Part shown: positions 21,935-33,824 of the stretch, piece after piece
Position numbering within the stretch: position 1 is the first letter of the stretch
How the letters are laid out: each line of letters opens with the position of its first letter
Source of the DNA: Dimorphilus gyrociliatus
Taxonomy: Eukaryota; Annelida; Polychaeta; Dinophilidae
DNA length: 64,000 nucleotides
Assembly: GCA_904063045.1 (NCBI GenBank)
Contig: CAJFCJ010000061.1
Span: 24,186-88,185, forward strand
Direction: 5' to 3'
Notes under the pieces: model-generated
The model's input: the letters and a program-made list of their open reading frames with translations, nothing else
Told to the model about the DNA's origin: nothing
Databases searched by the model: none
Program-made: the position numbers and the translations under genes

Positions 21935-22880
21935 AAAAAAACACAGATGACCTATGATGAACTCCAAGAGGATTTGAATATCCCTAGGTCATGTCTTCAA
22001 TACATTTGTGAAGGTAGAAGGGAAGGACAGCCTAAGAGAAGAAGCAGACCTTCAAAATTAAGTTTTAAGAACAAAATCTCTAATCAGAAGAGAATGTGCA
22101 AGATTGCAGAAAAGGAGAGAGCTAGCTACTGCTAATATAATCAAGCAGAATTTAGGGCTGGATATCTCAAAGAGAACCATCCAAAGGATTCTAAAGCAAG
22201 AAGGAGCAAGCTATGTAGCTCTTCCAAAAATTTGCGCTCTGTCAACAAAAGCTAAAAATACTCGAATGGCTTTGGTAGGTGGCTGGATCCAACAACAGAT
22301 TAATTTAAGCAAAGTGATCTTTACTGATGATTCTAGGTTTGTCTAGATGGTCCAGATCACCTATTAACTTGGCAACTAGATGATAGGCCAAGACTCTCAA
22401 GGGATAAGCTTCCTGTTGGTGGAGGAAGAGTGATGGTGTGGGGGAATATATTCTCAGATGGTGAAGTTGTCATCCAAAGACTTCCCTCTAACATCACTGG
22501 AGAAATTTACTCCGAGTTCATTCAGGGGAGAGTTTTTCCAATATTGAGGGAAAAATTTGGTGAAGACTTCATCTGGCAGAGGATAATGCACCTCCACACA
22601 GTGCCAGGGTAACAATTGATACACTGGAGCAATCCAAGTGCTAGATTGGCCTCCATATTCACAGACCTCAACCCCATAGAAAATTTGTTGGGTTATTTAA
22701 AACAAAATGTCTATGAAACAAGTAGGTCCCAAACTCTTGACCATTAAAGGGACAGAATACAAGCTGAAACAGAAAAAATAAATAGAAACAACAGAGGCTA
22801 TGTACAACATTTGTATGAAGGAATAGGAGGAAGAATTGGGCAAGTTATTGCCAACAAAGATGACAGGATAGGAAAATAAC
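21935..22880 (+). pseudogene. Tc1-like transposase, frameshifted
   Basis: Pieces in different frames: a helix-turn-helix region (TYDELQEDLNIPRSCLQYI, SKRTIQRILKQEGASY), then KVIFTDDSRF (first D), GGGRVMVWGNI, FIWQ followed after a one-base slip by DNAPPHT (second D), and PIENLLGYLK (third acid). Frameshifts lie near 22130, 22340 and 22575. A different lineage from the element at 19369. No inverted ends were identified. Confidence 0.75.
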
Positions 22881-23289
22881 TCCTTTATTAACACAAAATA
22901 TAGAAATGTAACAAAAATATGAAGACAAACTAGTTAATTGATGCTATATGGAAATTTTTGACACACTATTTTTCTGTTCTTTTTTAAGATTATTAAACAT
23001 TAAAAAAAAAATTATTTTTTTAGAATAAAAATATTTTTTTAAGCAAACCGAATCCAAATTTCAAATTCAAACATATTCTTCAACAAATATTTAAAAAAAA
23101 CCAAAAAAATTAATCTTAGAAATAAAAAAAAAAAGCTCTTTTATCAAAAAAAGTTTTTCTTTCATATATGGATCTTTCTGTCGCAGACTGTTTATATGAA
23201 TAACTTCTAAATAGAGTTTGGGTAAGTTTTTATTAATTTCTTTGGTATTATATTATGTATTGTTTTATTGATTTTTTTACTTATTTGGC

Positions 23290-24683
23290 TGCTACCGCAT
23301 AATAATTGGAACTGGGGGTTTAATGTTCATATTTTTTCTATTTTTCAATGTAATCACCCTCTTTTTCTAAACACTTTCTGACTCTATGCCCTATTCCCTG
23401 TATAAATTTGGTAACAAGCCCGGTTGCCTTTTTATAACCTCATAAGAACACTTTTGGATTTTCTTTGGATAATTCCTCCTCAGATTGGAATTGTGGACCA
23501 TCATAAACAACTTTTTTGGTGAGATGCCAGATATTCTCAATTGGGCTGAGGTCAGGGCCAATCAAGAGGGTGGATGCCATTCATCTGAAAGGCTCTTTTA
23601 GTTGTCTTAGCAGTCTTGCTGGAGGATGTTCTGCCTCCCCATTTTAGCTAATATATCTTCTATTACAGGAAGAAAATCTTCCATAATAAAACTGCTATAG
23701 TTGTCAGCATTCAGTTTTTCTGTATCCTCAATATCTCAAATATTCCATCAGATGCTATGAGTCCCCAAACCATTGTTCCACCTCTGCCCATATTTTTCAT
23801 CACCCTGAAGTCTTTTTCACCATGATTTGTCGATGTTCTGAAGTCATCAGGGCCATTTAGTGAGAAGTTAGTCTTGTTGGTGAAAATTAATTTAGACCAG
23901 TTTAGATTATCACTGATCATTTTAAGGCAATACATTTTTCTTCTTTCTCAATTGTTGGATGTGAGGTCAGGTCTTTGTCTCACTCATTTATACTTGACAT
24001 TTTGTCTTTTCAGCTCCCTCTGAATTGCTGCTATGATTACTTCTACTTCTAATTTCTGTAAAATTTTTCCTGCTACTTATTTTCAATTTCTTTATTATTC
24101 TTTTCATCCTGCCTATGTCTCTCTCTGTAAGTCTCTTTGGATGACCTTATTCTCCTGTTCTGGTGGATTGTATTGTAGAATATTGTCAACTGATGATGGT
24201 GTCATCCCCAAAACCCTTGCTGTTGCTCTTAATATTCCTATTTCCTTATATTTCCTTAGTACAAGATCCCTAATGTCTTTACTCCACATCATGGTTAAAT
24301 AAATAAAATAAAAATTAACTAATATAATTAAAATTGACAATATTAGATAAACTTAACTTGGAAAATTGAATAAGTCAAAAAAATTTTAGTTTACTATGTA
24401 TTTTTTATTGGCAAACCAGACATCAAGTGTTTATTCTAATAATTATGAAATGTGGCCAAATAAAGAAAAAATTGATGAAAATTACAAAAAATATTTTGCT
24501 AATAATATTCCCAAAAATCATCATTTTCTCAATTTTATTCAATATTATGTAAATATTACTCTTTATCTATGTAAATTTAGACAAAAAAGACTACTTTTGT
24601 GGGAAAAAACATTTTTGACCCTTATTTTAAATTTGGCCTATCAAAATTTAGAGTGTTCCAAAATTTATGCGGATTACTGCATA
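23290..24683 (-). mobile_element. Degenerate Tc1/mariner element
   Basis: The left end CCGCATAATAATTGGAAC (about 23296) and the right end, reversed, CCGCATAAATTTTGGAAC (about 24672) form short inverted repeats. The minus-strand remnant of a transposase runs from MWSKDIRDLVLRKYKEIGI at 24292 through VRQRPDLTSNN and KLIFTNKTNFSLNGPDDF to MVWGLIASDGI (about 23730) with stops and shifts. The C-terminal part with the last acid is unreadable. A fragment of the same family lies at 28683-28950. Confidence 0.65.
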
Positions 24684-24686
24684 GCT

Positions 24687-25410
24687 GACAAATGTATGTG
24701 TACAGGATGAACATTAAGGATAAAATATTTATCAGTTTGACTTGAAGTGTAAAAAAAGCCTACAGTTTTCTATATTTTTACAGTTGTTGTACTTTGCTGT
24801 ATCTCGATCATAGGAATTTTGTTCTCTTCCCAACTGTAGTTGTCTGTGCTGCTTATTTAATAACACCCTAAAATATTGGTCCAAATAGAACCTCAAGTTT
24901 GTATTAAACTTTCAACAGTGTACTGCCCTTGCTTGGCCAATTTATAAGTTTACAAGTTAAAACAGTACTGGTTCTACTCAAACCTTTAAACAAATGTTTA
25001 AATTTTAAATGGTTTATTTAATGTAGAATACTTATGCAAATAACAATATCAAAGTTCAATAGCAGAGCAGATAATTTGTAATAACAGGTCGCTAAATTAC
25101 TAAACTGTCTTCCTATGTTGAAGAGTAGAAAGCTTGTTCCAATGAAGGTTGTTTCTATAAGATTTTCTAAGATGATTAGGCTGGGATGTGATGATTTGAA
25201 TGAAAACAGTGAGGGTTATGTTCTTTGAGGTTTGCTTTTGATATCCAATCATCACTTTACAGTTGCTGAACTGTCTAGTTCATATTTATCTTCAGAAACA
25301 GGATGTTACAAGGCTCAAGACTTAAGAAGGCTAATTGAAATATAATTTGACCAAACCTTAACTGGCATATAATGATTAACCTTAAGGATGACTAACCAAG
25401 TCTATGTTTG
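24687..25410 (+). repeat. Dispersed repeats R1 fragment and R2 copy 1
   Basis: 24687-24900 resembles the two ends of R1 (CATAGCTGACAAATGTATGTGTAC and the TTGTACTTTGCTGTAT start). 24925-25400 (R2) aligns with 29310-29790, e.g. AATACTGGTTCTACTC-like, AACAAATGTTTAAA and ATATCCAATCATCA. No open frame of interest. Confidence 0.65.
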
Positions 25411-25614
25411 GGCAAATGTTAATGCGTTTTCTTGCATAGCTTCTTTAAGAGACTACAGGTATAACTTGTTGCATAAATTAATATAGTTTAAGCATGAAAT
25501 ATAACCAAATTTCTGAATAAAATTTTAATGGATTTCTTATTGAGAGATATTACAGAAGAGAAAAATTGTTGTATTGTATTTGGTACAAAACATCAAATTA
25601 CATTTATTAAGATG

Positions 25615-25720
25615 AAAGTTTGTGGATGAACTTTAAAGGTTCTATTTGTTTGAGTACTTTGGCAAGTTGGTAAATGATTGGAAAGGACGATTACAGTTGT
25701 GACGAACCAGAAATCATTTC
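25615..25720 (-). repeat. R1 fragment, inverted
   Basis: Reverse complement of the part of R1 at about 3640-3720 (TTTGGCAAGTTGGTAAATGA and the following bases). Confidence 0.75.
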
Positions 25721-25724
25721 TTCA

Positions 25725-25880
25725 GGTATTACTGGATATTTTAGTTGGACGTGGTTAGGGTTGTGGTTGATTTTGATGCTGCTCTATAGAGACATCCAAG
25801 AGTCATTCCCAAGCACTCTAATTCAAGCATGTGTTTACCACTTTAAAAATGCAGTTTTCAAAAAAATACAAGTAAGTTTT
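25725..25880 (+). pseudogene. MULE second-catalytic-exon fragment, separate lineage
   Basis: Two overlapping frames together give VDFDAAL then RDIQESFPSTLIQACVYHFK and NAVFKKIQ followed by a GT donor. The pattern (acid in VDF, Cys-x-x-His, exon end at KKIQ) is that of MULE exon 3. It differs from the A-F elements in sequence. One frameshift. Confidence 0.5.
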
Positions 25881-26204
25881 ATATTGATGACAACTTAGAA
25901 CTTCAAAGTTACCTCTAATATAGAACTTGGGATATATAAACAATTATAAAGAGAAAGATTACCAAAAAAAAAAATAAACCCAATTGTAGAAACCAATGAG
26001 GTATGCCCAATACTATTTTGACCATTCATTTAGAATAGCATTGAAATAATATGCAAAAAACTGGATTTTACTGAAATAGAAAGAATCACTTTTAAGTTTA
26101 TTTCCATTTAAAGTATTTACAGTCTTTGTTAAAAACTATTCAATAAAAAATATCATTTTGAAAGATATTGTATTGCAAAAAGTAGAATATCTACTAACTA
26201 TTTT

Positions 26205-26455
26205 GAGACTGGAACATTGCAAAGAATTACCTTAGCCAGCTTACTTCCCAGATCTTTCCCCCATAGAGAATGCATGGCACATGTTGAAGAATCTTGTATA
26301 TGACGGCCCCCCAATTTACTAAAAAGGAAACTTTGTGGAACTGTATCCAAAAAAAATTGGAAATTTTGAATAAAAGACGGAAGAAGGATTTAATCACCCT
26401 TCATAACTCCCTGCTAAAGAAAAGATTGGACTGCATTAATAAAATGGCTTGAAGC
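26205..26455 (+). pseudogene. Tc1-like transposase C-terminal fragment
   Basis: Reads PAYFPDLSPIENAWHMLKN, the region of the last catalytic acid, with a TAG in place of the usual Trp before it and further stops downstream. The N-terminal two thirds are absent. A sequence reading CCATATGGAAATTTTTG on the minus strand just after it (about 26550) also occurs near 22945, possibly the terminal repeat of this lineage. Confidence 0.6.
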
Positions 26456-26959
26456 TAAAATACTAATTTTTCTAAATGTATGTTTTAAAATTAATAAATA
26501 TATAAAATATAGGGGAGGTATGTAAAATTTGCTAGCCTTTTCCAAAAATTTCCATATGGAATTATACATACTCACAAAATAGGTAAATAATTAGTAAACT
26601 AGGAGAGGTAGAGAGTATCTGAAAACTAGACAAAATTTCCTACATTTTAGTCAATATTTGTTTAAAAGAAGGCCATTGATTACCCTAAAAAATAGCCCTT
26701 ATAAAAAAGCAGTCCATTGAATGAAAAATGTCTTTCACCACTGTATAGGAATCTGTACCGCTAAATATTCCTGTGACTAACAATAGTAAATTTACATAAG
26801 GATTTATAATAAACATATCCATATGACAATATGAAGATGGGCCATCTGTATTCAAGCAATGATATCTTTTAATCTAATCAACAGTTACAATGTGCTAGAT
26901 TTGAACACTGAATTCTACTAGTTTTTCTCTTCTTTCCTTTTCATTTGAGTTAATTACTA

Positions 26960-27420
26960 ATGGAATTAAAGAGAAAAACATTTGTCTTATCGTCAATTTT
27001 TCTCCTATTGCTTTGTTGTTTTGTCAATAGAACATTCTATGTGAAGACAGGAAAACATATTACAGATGTAAACAAAGATGAGTTATTATATTCTAAAGAT
27101 ATTATCAAATATTTAAACAAGTCAGAAGTTTATGATTTCAATGTTAAGAATTTCAAGGTGTTTGAATTTTATTCAGGATATTTTATTTCACACGATTCTA
27201 CAGTTAATTATAAAGGAAACAAAAGATTCGATAAAGGAACTGGAATTGAAATTGAAAGGGCCGACCAATCGATGATGTATCATTTTAACAGAAAAACACT
27301 AAAAGATATGAATGCAATCTTAGTTTATTCAGAAGACAGAAATTTCTCAAAGGAAAAATATTAAGCGAAAAATTTTATAATGAAGATGTAGAAGTGTGGT
27401 TAAAGGGAGTATTATGTGAT
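26960..27420 (+). CDS. Unknown single-pass membrane or secreted protein, possible frameshift
   Basis: ATG 26960; the N-terminus has a short basic stretch and a strong hydrophobic segment (VLSSIFLLLLCCFVN), a signal peptide or type II anchor. About 115 residues of polar sequence follow with no recognised domain. The frame stops at 27364, but a coding-like tail (KILSEKFYNEDVEVWLKGVL) follows at once in another frame and ends at TAA about 27420, suggesting a single-base shift in the AAAGGAAAAA stretch near 27350. Gene or young pseudogene. No family assigned. Confidence 0.4.
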
Positions 27421-27713
27421 TAAGAGAAAATGTTGCAACAGGTTAAAGTTTGAGAATATATGTTGGAGACATTTTGGAATAATCTCCAAAAAAGACAAAT
27501 TTGCCAACTGATAGATTAGGGTAACATTAATAACTTGAAAATAAGCACATTTTCTCTTAATTCCAATTAAATTTCCCAATTTCTTCTTTTCTTTTAAAAA
27601 CTGCAATATGTCTCTTAATGATAACATAGAAATGTGTCAACACTTTGCGATAATAAACTTTAATGAAGAAGTTGATACTAAACTGAAAATCCATCTCCAA
27701 GATCTCCAGCATC

Positions 27714-28565
27714 ATGGAAATTATAATCTTTTTACCATTTATTTTTCCAAGTTTGACCTTTTACATTTATTTCGGTTTTGGCCATTTTTTAATATTTTAC
27801 TACAAAAAGTTGATTTTAAGTTTCTCGAGAAGAAAAAAGAGAAAAAAATTGCTGGTATTAATGGAAAGATTATTTTCAACTTGTTTATACATCTGGCTAT
27901 TGGTGTTGATATTTATTCTATTAATTTCTATTCTTGTATTCGAATCCGATTTGTTTTTATTCAATGGTCAGCATTATTATTGTTCATCATTCTATAAAGC
28001 TTGCCTTTTCCTTTCACTTCATCATGTAACTTTTTACCAGTTGACGTATGGTAATACTTTTCTAAATAGGCTTTTTATTAGCTTACAAGCAATAATATCG
28101 TATGAGAATTTTGGCATTTGTCTGTTAATGAACTTGACAATTCTAACATCAAATTTTCTAGGAAACTTTTTCTGTGCCTTCATGATTACTGCTAAGAGAA
28201 TTTATTACTTTTATCGAATTTTAAAAATGAAAGAGAAGAAAGAATTGATTGTTTTGTACCTTGCTGGATTATCAAATTATTTCTCTTTGTGGGACGATAT
28301 TCCTATGGAAAACATTTGTGCTTTAACTGATCAACACCTTGTCACACAAGTTCAAAGATCTTCTAATGAAAATTTTATTACTAGGAAACAGTTCAAACCA
28401 GTTCATTTACAAACAACATTTTCCCAAACGCCTCTAAGTGTTTACAAATTTATAATATCAGAAGAGAAATTATGTGAAGTATGTAAAATTTGTGACAAAA
28501 GATTAAATATGGATTCCTATCATTTTGTTTACAGTCATATTTATCATAAAAATTGTATTTTTTAG
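27714..28565 (+). CDS. Multi-pass membrane protein with C-terminal half RING-like finger (283 aa)
   Basis: Intronless frame from ATG 27714. About five or six hydrophobic stretches (residues 1-30, 48-75, 90-120, 130-165 and around 185-195) separated by basic loops (SRRKKRKKLL). The cytoplasmic-looking C-terminus ends in CEVCKICDKRLNMDSYHF then YSHIYHKNCIF and the stop: the spacing resembles the first half of a RING-H2 or PHD finger, with the last cysteine pairs missing. I do not recognise the membrane part. Either a novel membrane protein or one truncated inside a RING domain. Confidence 0.5.
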   Translation: MEIIIFLPFIFPSLTFYIYFGFGHFLIFYYKKLILSFSRRKKRKKLLVLMERLFSTCLYIWLLVLIFILLISILVFESDLFLFNGQHYYCSSFYKACLFLSLHHVTFYQLTYGNTFLNRLFISLQAIISYENFGICLLMNLTILTSNFLGNFFCAFMITAKRIYYFYRILKMKEKKELIVLYLAGLSNYFSLWDDIPMENICALTDQHLVTQVQRSSNENFITRKQFKPVHLQTTFSQTPLSVYKFIISEEKLCEVCKICDKRLNMDSYHFVYSHIYHKNCIF

Positions 28566-28682
28566 TATATAAGTAAACGAAACAATCTATTTTTAGTTTG
28601 TAATTATCAACTATTATCAATTAATTGTTAACTTTAATGATATTAGTTTACTTTTATTGCATTTTTTTAAATATGATGTGAA

Positions 28683-28950
28683 GTGAGAACATTATGGATC
28701 TTGTATTCAAGAAACTCAGTTAGACAAAGACCTGATCTCACAAGCAACAATTGCAAGAGAAGAAAAATTTTCTGCCTTCAGATAATCAGTGATAATCTAG
28801 ACTGGTCTAGAGTAATATTCACTGACGAGGCTAGATTCTCACTGAGTGGGCCAGACGGTTTTTGTACTTGGACCAAAGATGGCAAAAAAGACCTCACGCT
28901 GATTGGACCTTGCCATTTCACAGGTATATTTCAGAACAGGATTTGAACAG
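28683..28950 (+). pseudogene. Tc1/mariner fragment related to 23290-24683
   Basis: Contains VRQRPDLTSNN, ISDNLDWSRVIFTDEARF (first acid) and SLSGPDGF, collinear with the minus-strand relic at 23711-23935 (ISDNLNWSKLIFTN). It ends abruptly before the second acid. Confidence 0.65.
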
Positions 28951-29309
28951 GTTTGAGGCTCATCTGAAACAGATAGAAAGCTAAATATACTACAAAGGTA
29001 AAGTGAAGGTGAGGGAAAGACAATTAGTAAAAGTGAGTTTAAAAGAAACATTACAATTTGACATAAACTTTTCTGTTATAAACAAGGTAATGCCAATGTT
29101 GCAGAGTCAAGATAACCAATATTAGTATGAATATGCAATATATCTCCTTTTTGTGAAAGTGCTACATCTATTGATGTTTATGTTTTTATTGAAATGTTAT
29201 TTACCTTTTAGAAAATTGGCTCAAGGTCAGACAGTTGACTCTTGATTTTTGGTTAATTTTGTAAAAAATCCATCTAAATAAAAAGTTGCAAAACATTGGA
29301 TAGATAAAT

Positions 29310-29790
29310 AGATACATACTGTACTGCTTTTCCTTGTCCAATTTATGCATTTGCAAGTTACAACAATACTGGTTCTACTCGAACATATAAACAAATGTTT
29401 AAATGTTTAAAAGAATGGTTTATTCAAAATAATAATACTTAAGCAAGTAGCAATATGAGAGTTTAATAGCAGAGTAGATAGTTTGTGAAAGCAGGTTGCC
29501 AAACTATCAAACTGTTTTCCATTGTTGAGGAGTAGATGGCTGGCTCCAGCGAAGGTTGTTTCCAGGTTATCTTCCCAGGTTCTTGGGTCCAGATAGGGAT
29601 GCTTAGAATGAAAATAGTGAGGATTTATATACTTTGAGGTTTGCCTCTGATATCCAATCATCATTTTACAGTTACCAAACTGTGTAGTTCATATTTATGT
29701 TTAGTAAGAGAATGCTACAATGTTGAACATTTAGGAAGGTTAATTGAAATATAACCTGGCCACACCTTAGGCAAGTTAATTGAATTATAA
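29310..29790 (+). repeat. Dispersed repeat R2, copy 2
   Basis: Aligns with 24925-25400 in the same orientation, including ACTGGTTCTACTCGAAC, AATAGCAGAGTAGATA and TATCCAATCATCATTTTACAG. Confidence 0.7.
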
Positions 29791-30034
29791 CAAGTATATA
29801 TCAAGTATTCCTTCTTTCTACTGTTTAGTGAGATCATTAAACCGTTTGCAACTCCTGCTGATTTTATAACCGCATCAGATTCTATAAACAATAAAAAAAC
29901 TGTCAGCATTAGTTTTGTGTAGATGAAATCCTGGTCTGCCTACAAGGGGCTGTTCTTAGACAGCTAGAAACGTATATTCATCAAGACAAAGGGATAGAAC
30001 AATAGTTAATAACATGCTTTTTAAATATTTCATG

Positions 30035-30095
30035 CAGAAAAATTGATCTTTGGCCATTTTCAATCAAGGCTTTGGCCGTTTTCTATCATATTCTT
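30035..30095. repeat. Solo terminal array of A-type MULE
   Basis: Two to three units of TTTGGCCATTTTCAATCAAG type, as in the right end of element A, with no transposase or partner end nearby. Confidence 0.65.
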
Positions 30096-30257
30096 TAATT
30101 TTCATTTCATACTCCTTCCATATATCAGTGCTGTCCCTGTCTTAGTAATATCTTTTTACAAATGTTTTCTTATTTGGAAACTTTAAAAAACTTCTAATCA
30201 TATAATTGTTCATATATTTGATAAAAAGTTAGAAATTCCACTAAAAAACAGAACAAA

Positions 30258-30610
30258 TGGCTCAAAATATAGAAAATGAAAGTAAAACAAGAAAAAGGCA
30301 TGGTTTCAAAATGTCAGCCAAACAATTTGTTGTTAGTGAAAAAAAACTTAAATGTTCAATTTGCTTGGACTTCTTTGTGGAACAAAATCCAAGAAAGCTA
30401 GCCTGTAAACATACATATGATTTCGGATAGATTCCACAAAGACACAAGGAAAACTGTGAATTATGCTGTCCACAGTGCAGACAAAAAATGAAAATAAAAA
30501 GGAGGGATATAAATCAACCTCAATGTCTTTTTGAATAAAAATATGGAGGCAATGGATTTTTAAATATTTGTGAAGGACTTCGAATGTCAGCCACCCTGTA
30601 AAATTTTTAG
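30258..30610 (+). pseudogene. RING-LRR gene relic
   Basis: ATG 30258. RING-like finger: KCSICLDFF, then ACKHTYDFG, a TAG, then CELCCPQCRQKM. About 20 codons later a piece of the LRR consensus (NICEGL) appears, then a stop. Same order as the intact gene at 36185-37144, with most repeats deleted. Not functional. Confidence 0.7.
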
Positions 30611-30869
30611 TTTTCATATTAAGATATACTGAATAACTACTTTGAATTGGTAATAATAATTATTAATATGTAGAAACTAATATCCTTTACAAAAAATTAT
30701 CAAAAAATTGATTTTCTTTTAAAAAATCCAGTTTTAGTAATTATACCTCAAAAAAAGGGATTAGTTAAAAATGCGTCACCGTCTATTTAATCAAAAACTA
30801 GGGGGCTAAGCTGCATAAATCAAATAGGAAATTATCTTATTATAATTGTATCTTTGGTTATTCAAAAAA

Positions 30870-31500
30870 ATGGTGGTCATTGATAAAGGAATTCGTCATT
30901 TGGTTGTTGAAAAACACCAAGAAGGGCTATCGTTGAATAAAATTGCCAAAATGCTAAAAATTTGGAGGTTCAATGCCCAAAATATCTGGAAAAAGTTTCA
31001 ATTGCATTGTACAATTGAAGATTTACCCAGAAGTGGCAGGCCAGTCAAATTAAGCGAGTGAGATGAGAGAATATTATGCCTTATATCTAGCAGAAATCCT
31101 TTCTGGGGAGCAAAAAAAATTTTGTCAGCATCTAAATTAGCCTCAATAATACCCCTATCTACTTGCAAGAATGTTTTAAGGAAACATAACTTGAGAGGCA
31201 ATGTTGCAGCAAAAAAACCCCTATTAAAAAAAAGGCATTTAATAAATAGGAGAAAGTTTTGCAAAAGACTCCTCTCTTGGAACACAGAGCAAATTAATTC
31301 AATTGTGTTTTCAGATGAGACAAGGATAGATTTATATCCAAAACACAGGCAATTTGTCAGAAGGCATCCAGCAGATAGATTTCAAGCAAAATATGCCATA
31401 AAAACATTTAAGGAGGCAAATGGTACCCTAAATATATGGGGTTATATAAAAAGTGATGGCAGCAGAGGTATACATTTATATATTCCTAACCACTTCTCAA
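30870..31500 (+). pseudogene. Tc1-like transposase, C-terminally truncated
   Basis: ATG 30870 opens a helix-turn-helix region (GIRHLVVEKHQEGLSLNKIA, DLPRSGRPVKLSE) with TGA at 31059-31061, then NPFWGAKKI, VLRKHNLRGNVAAKKPLLKK and SIVFSDETRIDLYP (first acid). The frame ends at about 31500 where a MITE end begins, so the second and third acids are missing. Relative of the element at 19369, which has the complementary truncation. Confidence 0.8.
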
Positions 31501-31555
31501 TCTAAAATCTAGTCTTAAAATTTCTCATTTGTGGACATCTTCTGTCGACCCCTTT
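31497..31555. mobile_element. Single end of the 207-bp MITE family
   Basis: Nearly the reverse complement of the left end of the MITE at 37263-37469 (CAATCTAAAATCTAGTCTTA through TCTGTCGACCCC). The other end is missing. Confidence 0.75.
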
Positions 31556-33520
31556 AATTACCACATATTTGAATAATTAATTCAAATTAAGATTTTAGAT
31601 TATCTTACATTTGAGGATTTATCATCATTTACTTCAATGTTTGCTTGTCTAAAATGTTAACAATGACTATTATAGAATTATTAAAAAAGTAGATATTTCT
31701 TACTTGTCCACCATTTTAGCTCTGATGCAATTTATTCAAAGAGAGAGATTGAAAGAGATAGTGAGAGTGTGTCCCTGTGTCTTTAAATTTCTATTTTCTT
31801 TTTCATAAAATAAGTCTGAACATGTTAGATTTTCCTTTTGGTCAAATTCTATGATTTATTTTAGGCCTACTATTAATATTATTCACAGTTTAAACTGAAC
31901 TGAATAGTTCTTGTTTCTTTGTCAATTGCAGATATTTAGAGCTTCAAGGTATTAGTGAAGCATTTCAATCACTGTTTTTAATTGAAATGTATATTGTTTC
32001 TAGATTTAGAAGTGAAACTATAAAAGTTCAAAACAATTCTATTTAACAACATTGAAAAGAAATATGCATTTGTGTGAAATACATTTGGAATGCATCCACC
32101 ATATTATTCATGTCAAAAAGATGTTTATTCATATATTGCACATGATTTTGTTTGTAAAATGCGAAATGAAGAGTATTCTCCTCTTGTGAATAATGCTTAT
32201 GTGACAAAGGGGAAGGTCAGGCTCTTACTCTTTACAATTGTGTTTATGTAAACAATGAAATTAAAGAATGTTATGCAACTTTTCACAACATTGTTACTGC
32301 CTGCCCAATAAATTCAACTTGTGCAATAAGAAATAAATAAAAAATAAGTACATTTTAACATACATATTCATATAGCAGCACCAACTTACAGATAGAATTC
32401 AACACATCCCAACCAAGAGATAGAATTATTTTCCGATCCATTCATTAGCCAAAATCAACCTTATATCTTTGGACCAACTAAAAGAATGTTGGAAATAAGT
32501 TCAAACATACAAATAGTTTATAACTTCCTACCACTTGTAATTGCAAATATATTCCTTCCATTCTAATAACAAGCATCGATCAAATATCAAAAAGAATGAG
32601 GAATTTCACAATTCATATTGACATGCATCTCCCTTTAAATTGTTTAACAAATTTATTAAAATAGATCCAACTTCTTCAACATTTCTCTTCCATACTTTAT
32701 ATTTAGTTACACTTGCACAATTTCCAATCCATTCATTAGCCAAGAACAAACTATCTGGACCAATTAATTGAATGTTGGAAATGAGACTTTACAAATTACA
32801 GTACTTATTCATATTCCCTTTCCAATCTATTCATTAACCAAAATAACCCACAACATGGATCAACTAAATGAATGTTGGAAAAAGTCTGATAAGAACAAAA
32901 ACAAAAATATAGAACATTCTTCATCACCCTAAAAGTTTAAGTTCTACTCCCCTATATATTTCCCACTTGTATATTTTACTCTCTGGTCTCCATTTGGTAA
33001 TTTCATTCTTTACTTATCATTTATTTTTGGTTTAAACTTTTTACTTTTTTCTCTATTTTCTATTTCTATTGTTCATTTTTTAATTCTTATTAGCTAGTTT
33101 TTGTACACTAACACATAAGAATCTCTATCAACAAATAAAACACTAGTACCTGGAGAGAATTTTTTCAGGAAGATTCTCAAGCCTCTCACATTTTTGATAT
33201 TAGGTATAATAGACTCTGAAAAGTCCCAGATTTCAAAATACAGAGGGGGACGAAACCACGGTAGGTCGAGTAGGTAGGAATTTTTCTTTGGAAATTGTTT
33301 TAAACGTCGACTTTGAGCGTATTTTTTCTTTGACTACTTTCCAAAATCGATTGGGACTCTTGAAGTGTGAGAATCCTGTTTCTCTTTTTTGATTTAGTAA
33401 AAAAAACCTTTTGCAAGCCGTAACCCTAACTTAACCTAAAATACATTTTGTATACTTATTAAATATATTTCAGAATCATAAATGATACAAAGACATTATA
33501 AATTATACCCAAGAAAAGAG
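31556..33520. other. Gene-poor stretch with three diverged repeat units
   Basis: No supported gene. Three imperfect units of roughly 65 bp at about 32440, 32725 and 32822 share CATTCATTAGCCAA, then GGACCAA and GAATGTTGGAAA. Their origin is unclear. Confidence 0.5.
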
Positions 33521-33529
33521 TTGTCCAGG

Positions 33530-33585
33530 GCACGTTTTGTCCAGGGGATGTTTTGTCCAGCATTCGTTTAGGAGGGCTAATTGAA
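33530..33585. repeat. Short array of another MULE-type end
   Basis: Three units with core GTTTTGTCCAG (TTGTCCAGGGCACG, TTTTGTCCAGGGGATG, TTTTGTCCAGCATTCG). The reverse core GGACAAAACATCC resembles GAAAACGTCC of the other arrays. No partner end or transposase seen. Confidence 0.5.
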
Positions 33586-33617
33586 TTAAGACTCTGCTAG
33601 ATTCATAATGAAAGTTG

Positions 33618-33824
33618 GGATATGACAGAAAACGTCCCCAAATTCATGGTTTAACCCTAACCCTAACCTAGCCCTTGTCTCTATCTAATCTTTTAGATTA
33701 CCCCTAACCCTTAGATGGAATCCACCTAACTACAAATCAAAAGCTGCTTTACTCCTCCTAGCCATTTTTTAACCCAAAATGTCGCTTTCAAAAATCTCAC
33801 TTGGGGACGTTTTCTGTCGGACCC
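33618..33824. mobile_element. 207-bp MITE with MULE-type ends and 9-bp duplication
   Basis: Flanked by TGAAAGTTG at 33609-33617 and 33825-33833, identical. Ends GGATATGACAGAAAACGTCC and, reversed, GGGTCCGACAGAAAACGTCC. The body contains CCCTAA words and no coding capacity. Relatives at 37263-37469 (same length) and 58853-59043, both inverted relative to this one. Probably moved by a C-type MULE transposase, from the shared end sequence. Confidence 0.9.

Noticed and set aside
25674-25898. 74-residue frame starting MIGKDDYSCDEPEI, and the similar one at 34193-34432
   Set aside because: The shared start is repeat R1 sequence; only 25725-25880 has independent (MULE-like) signal.
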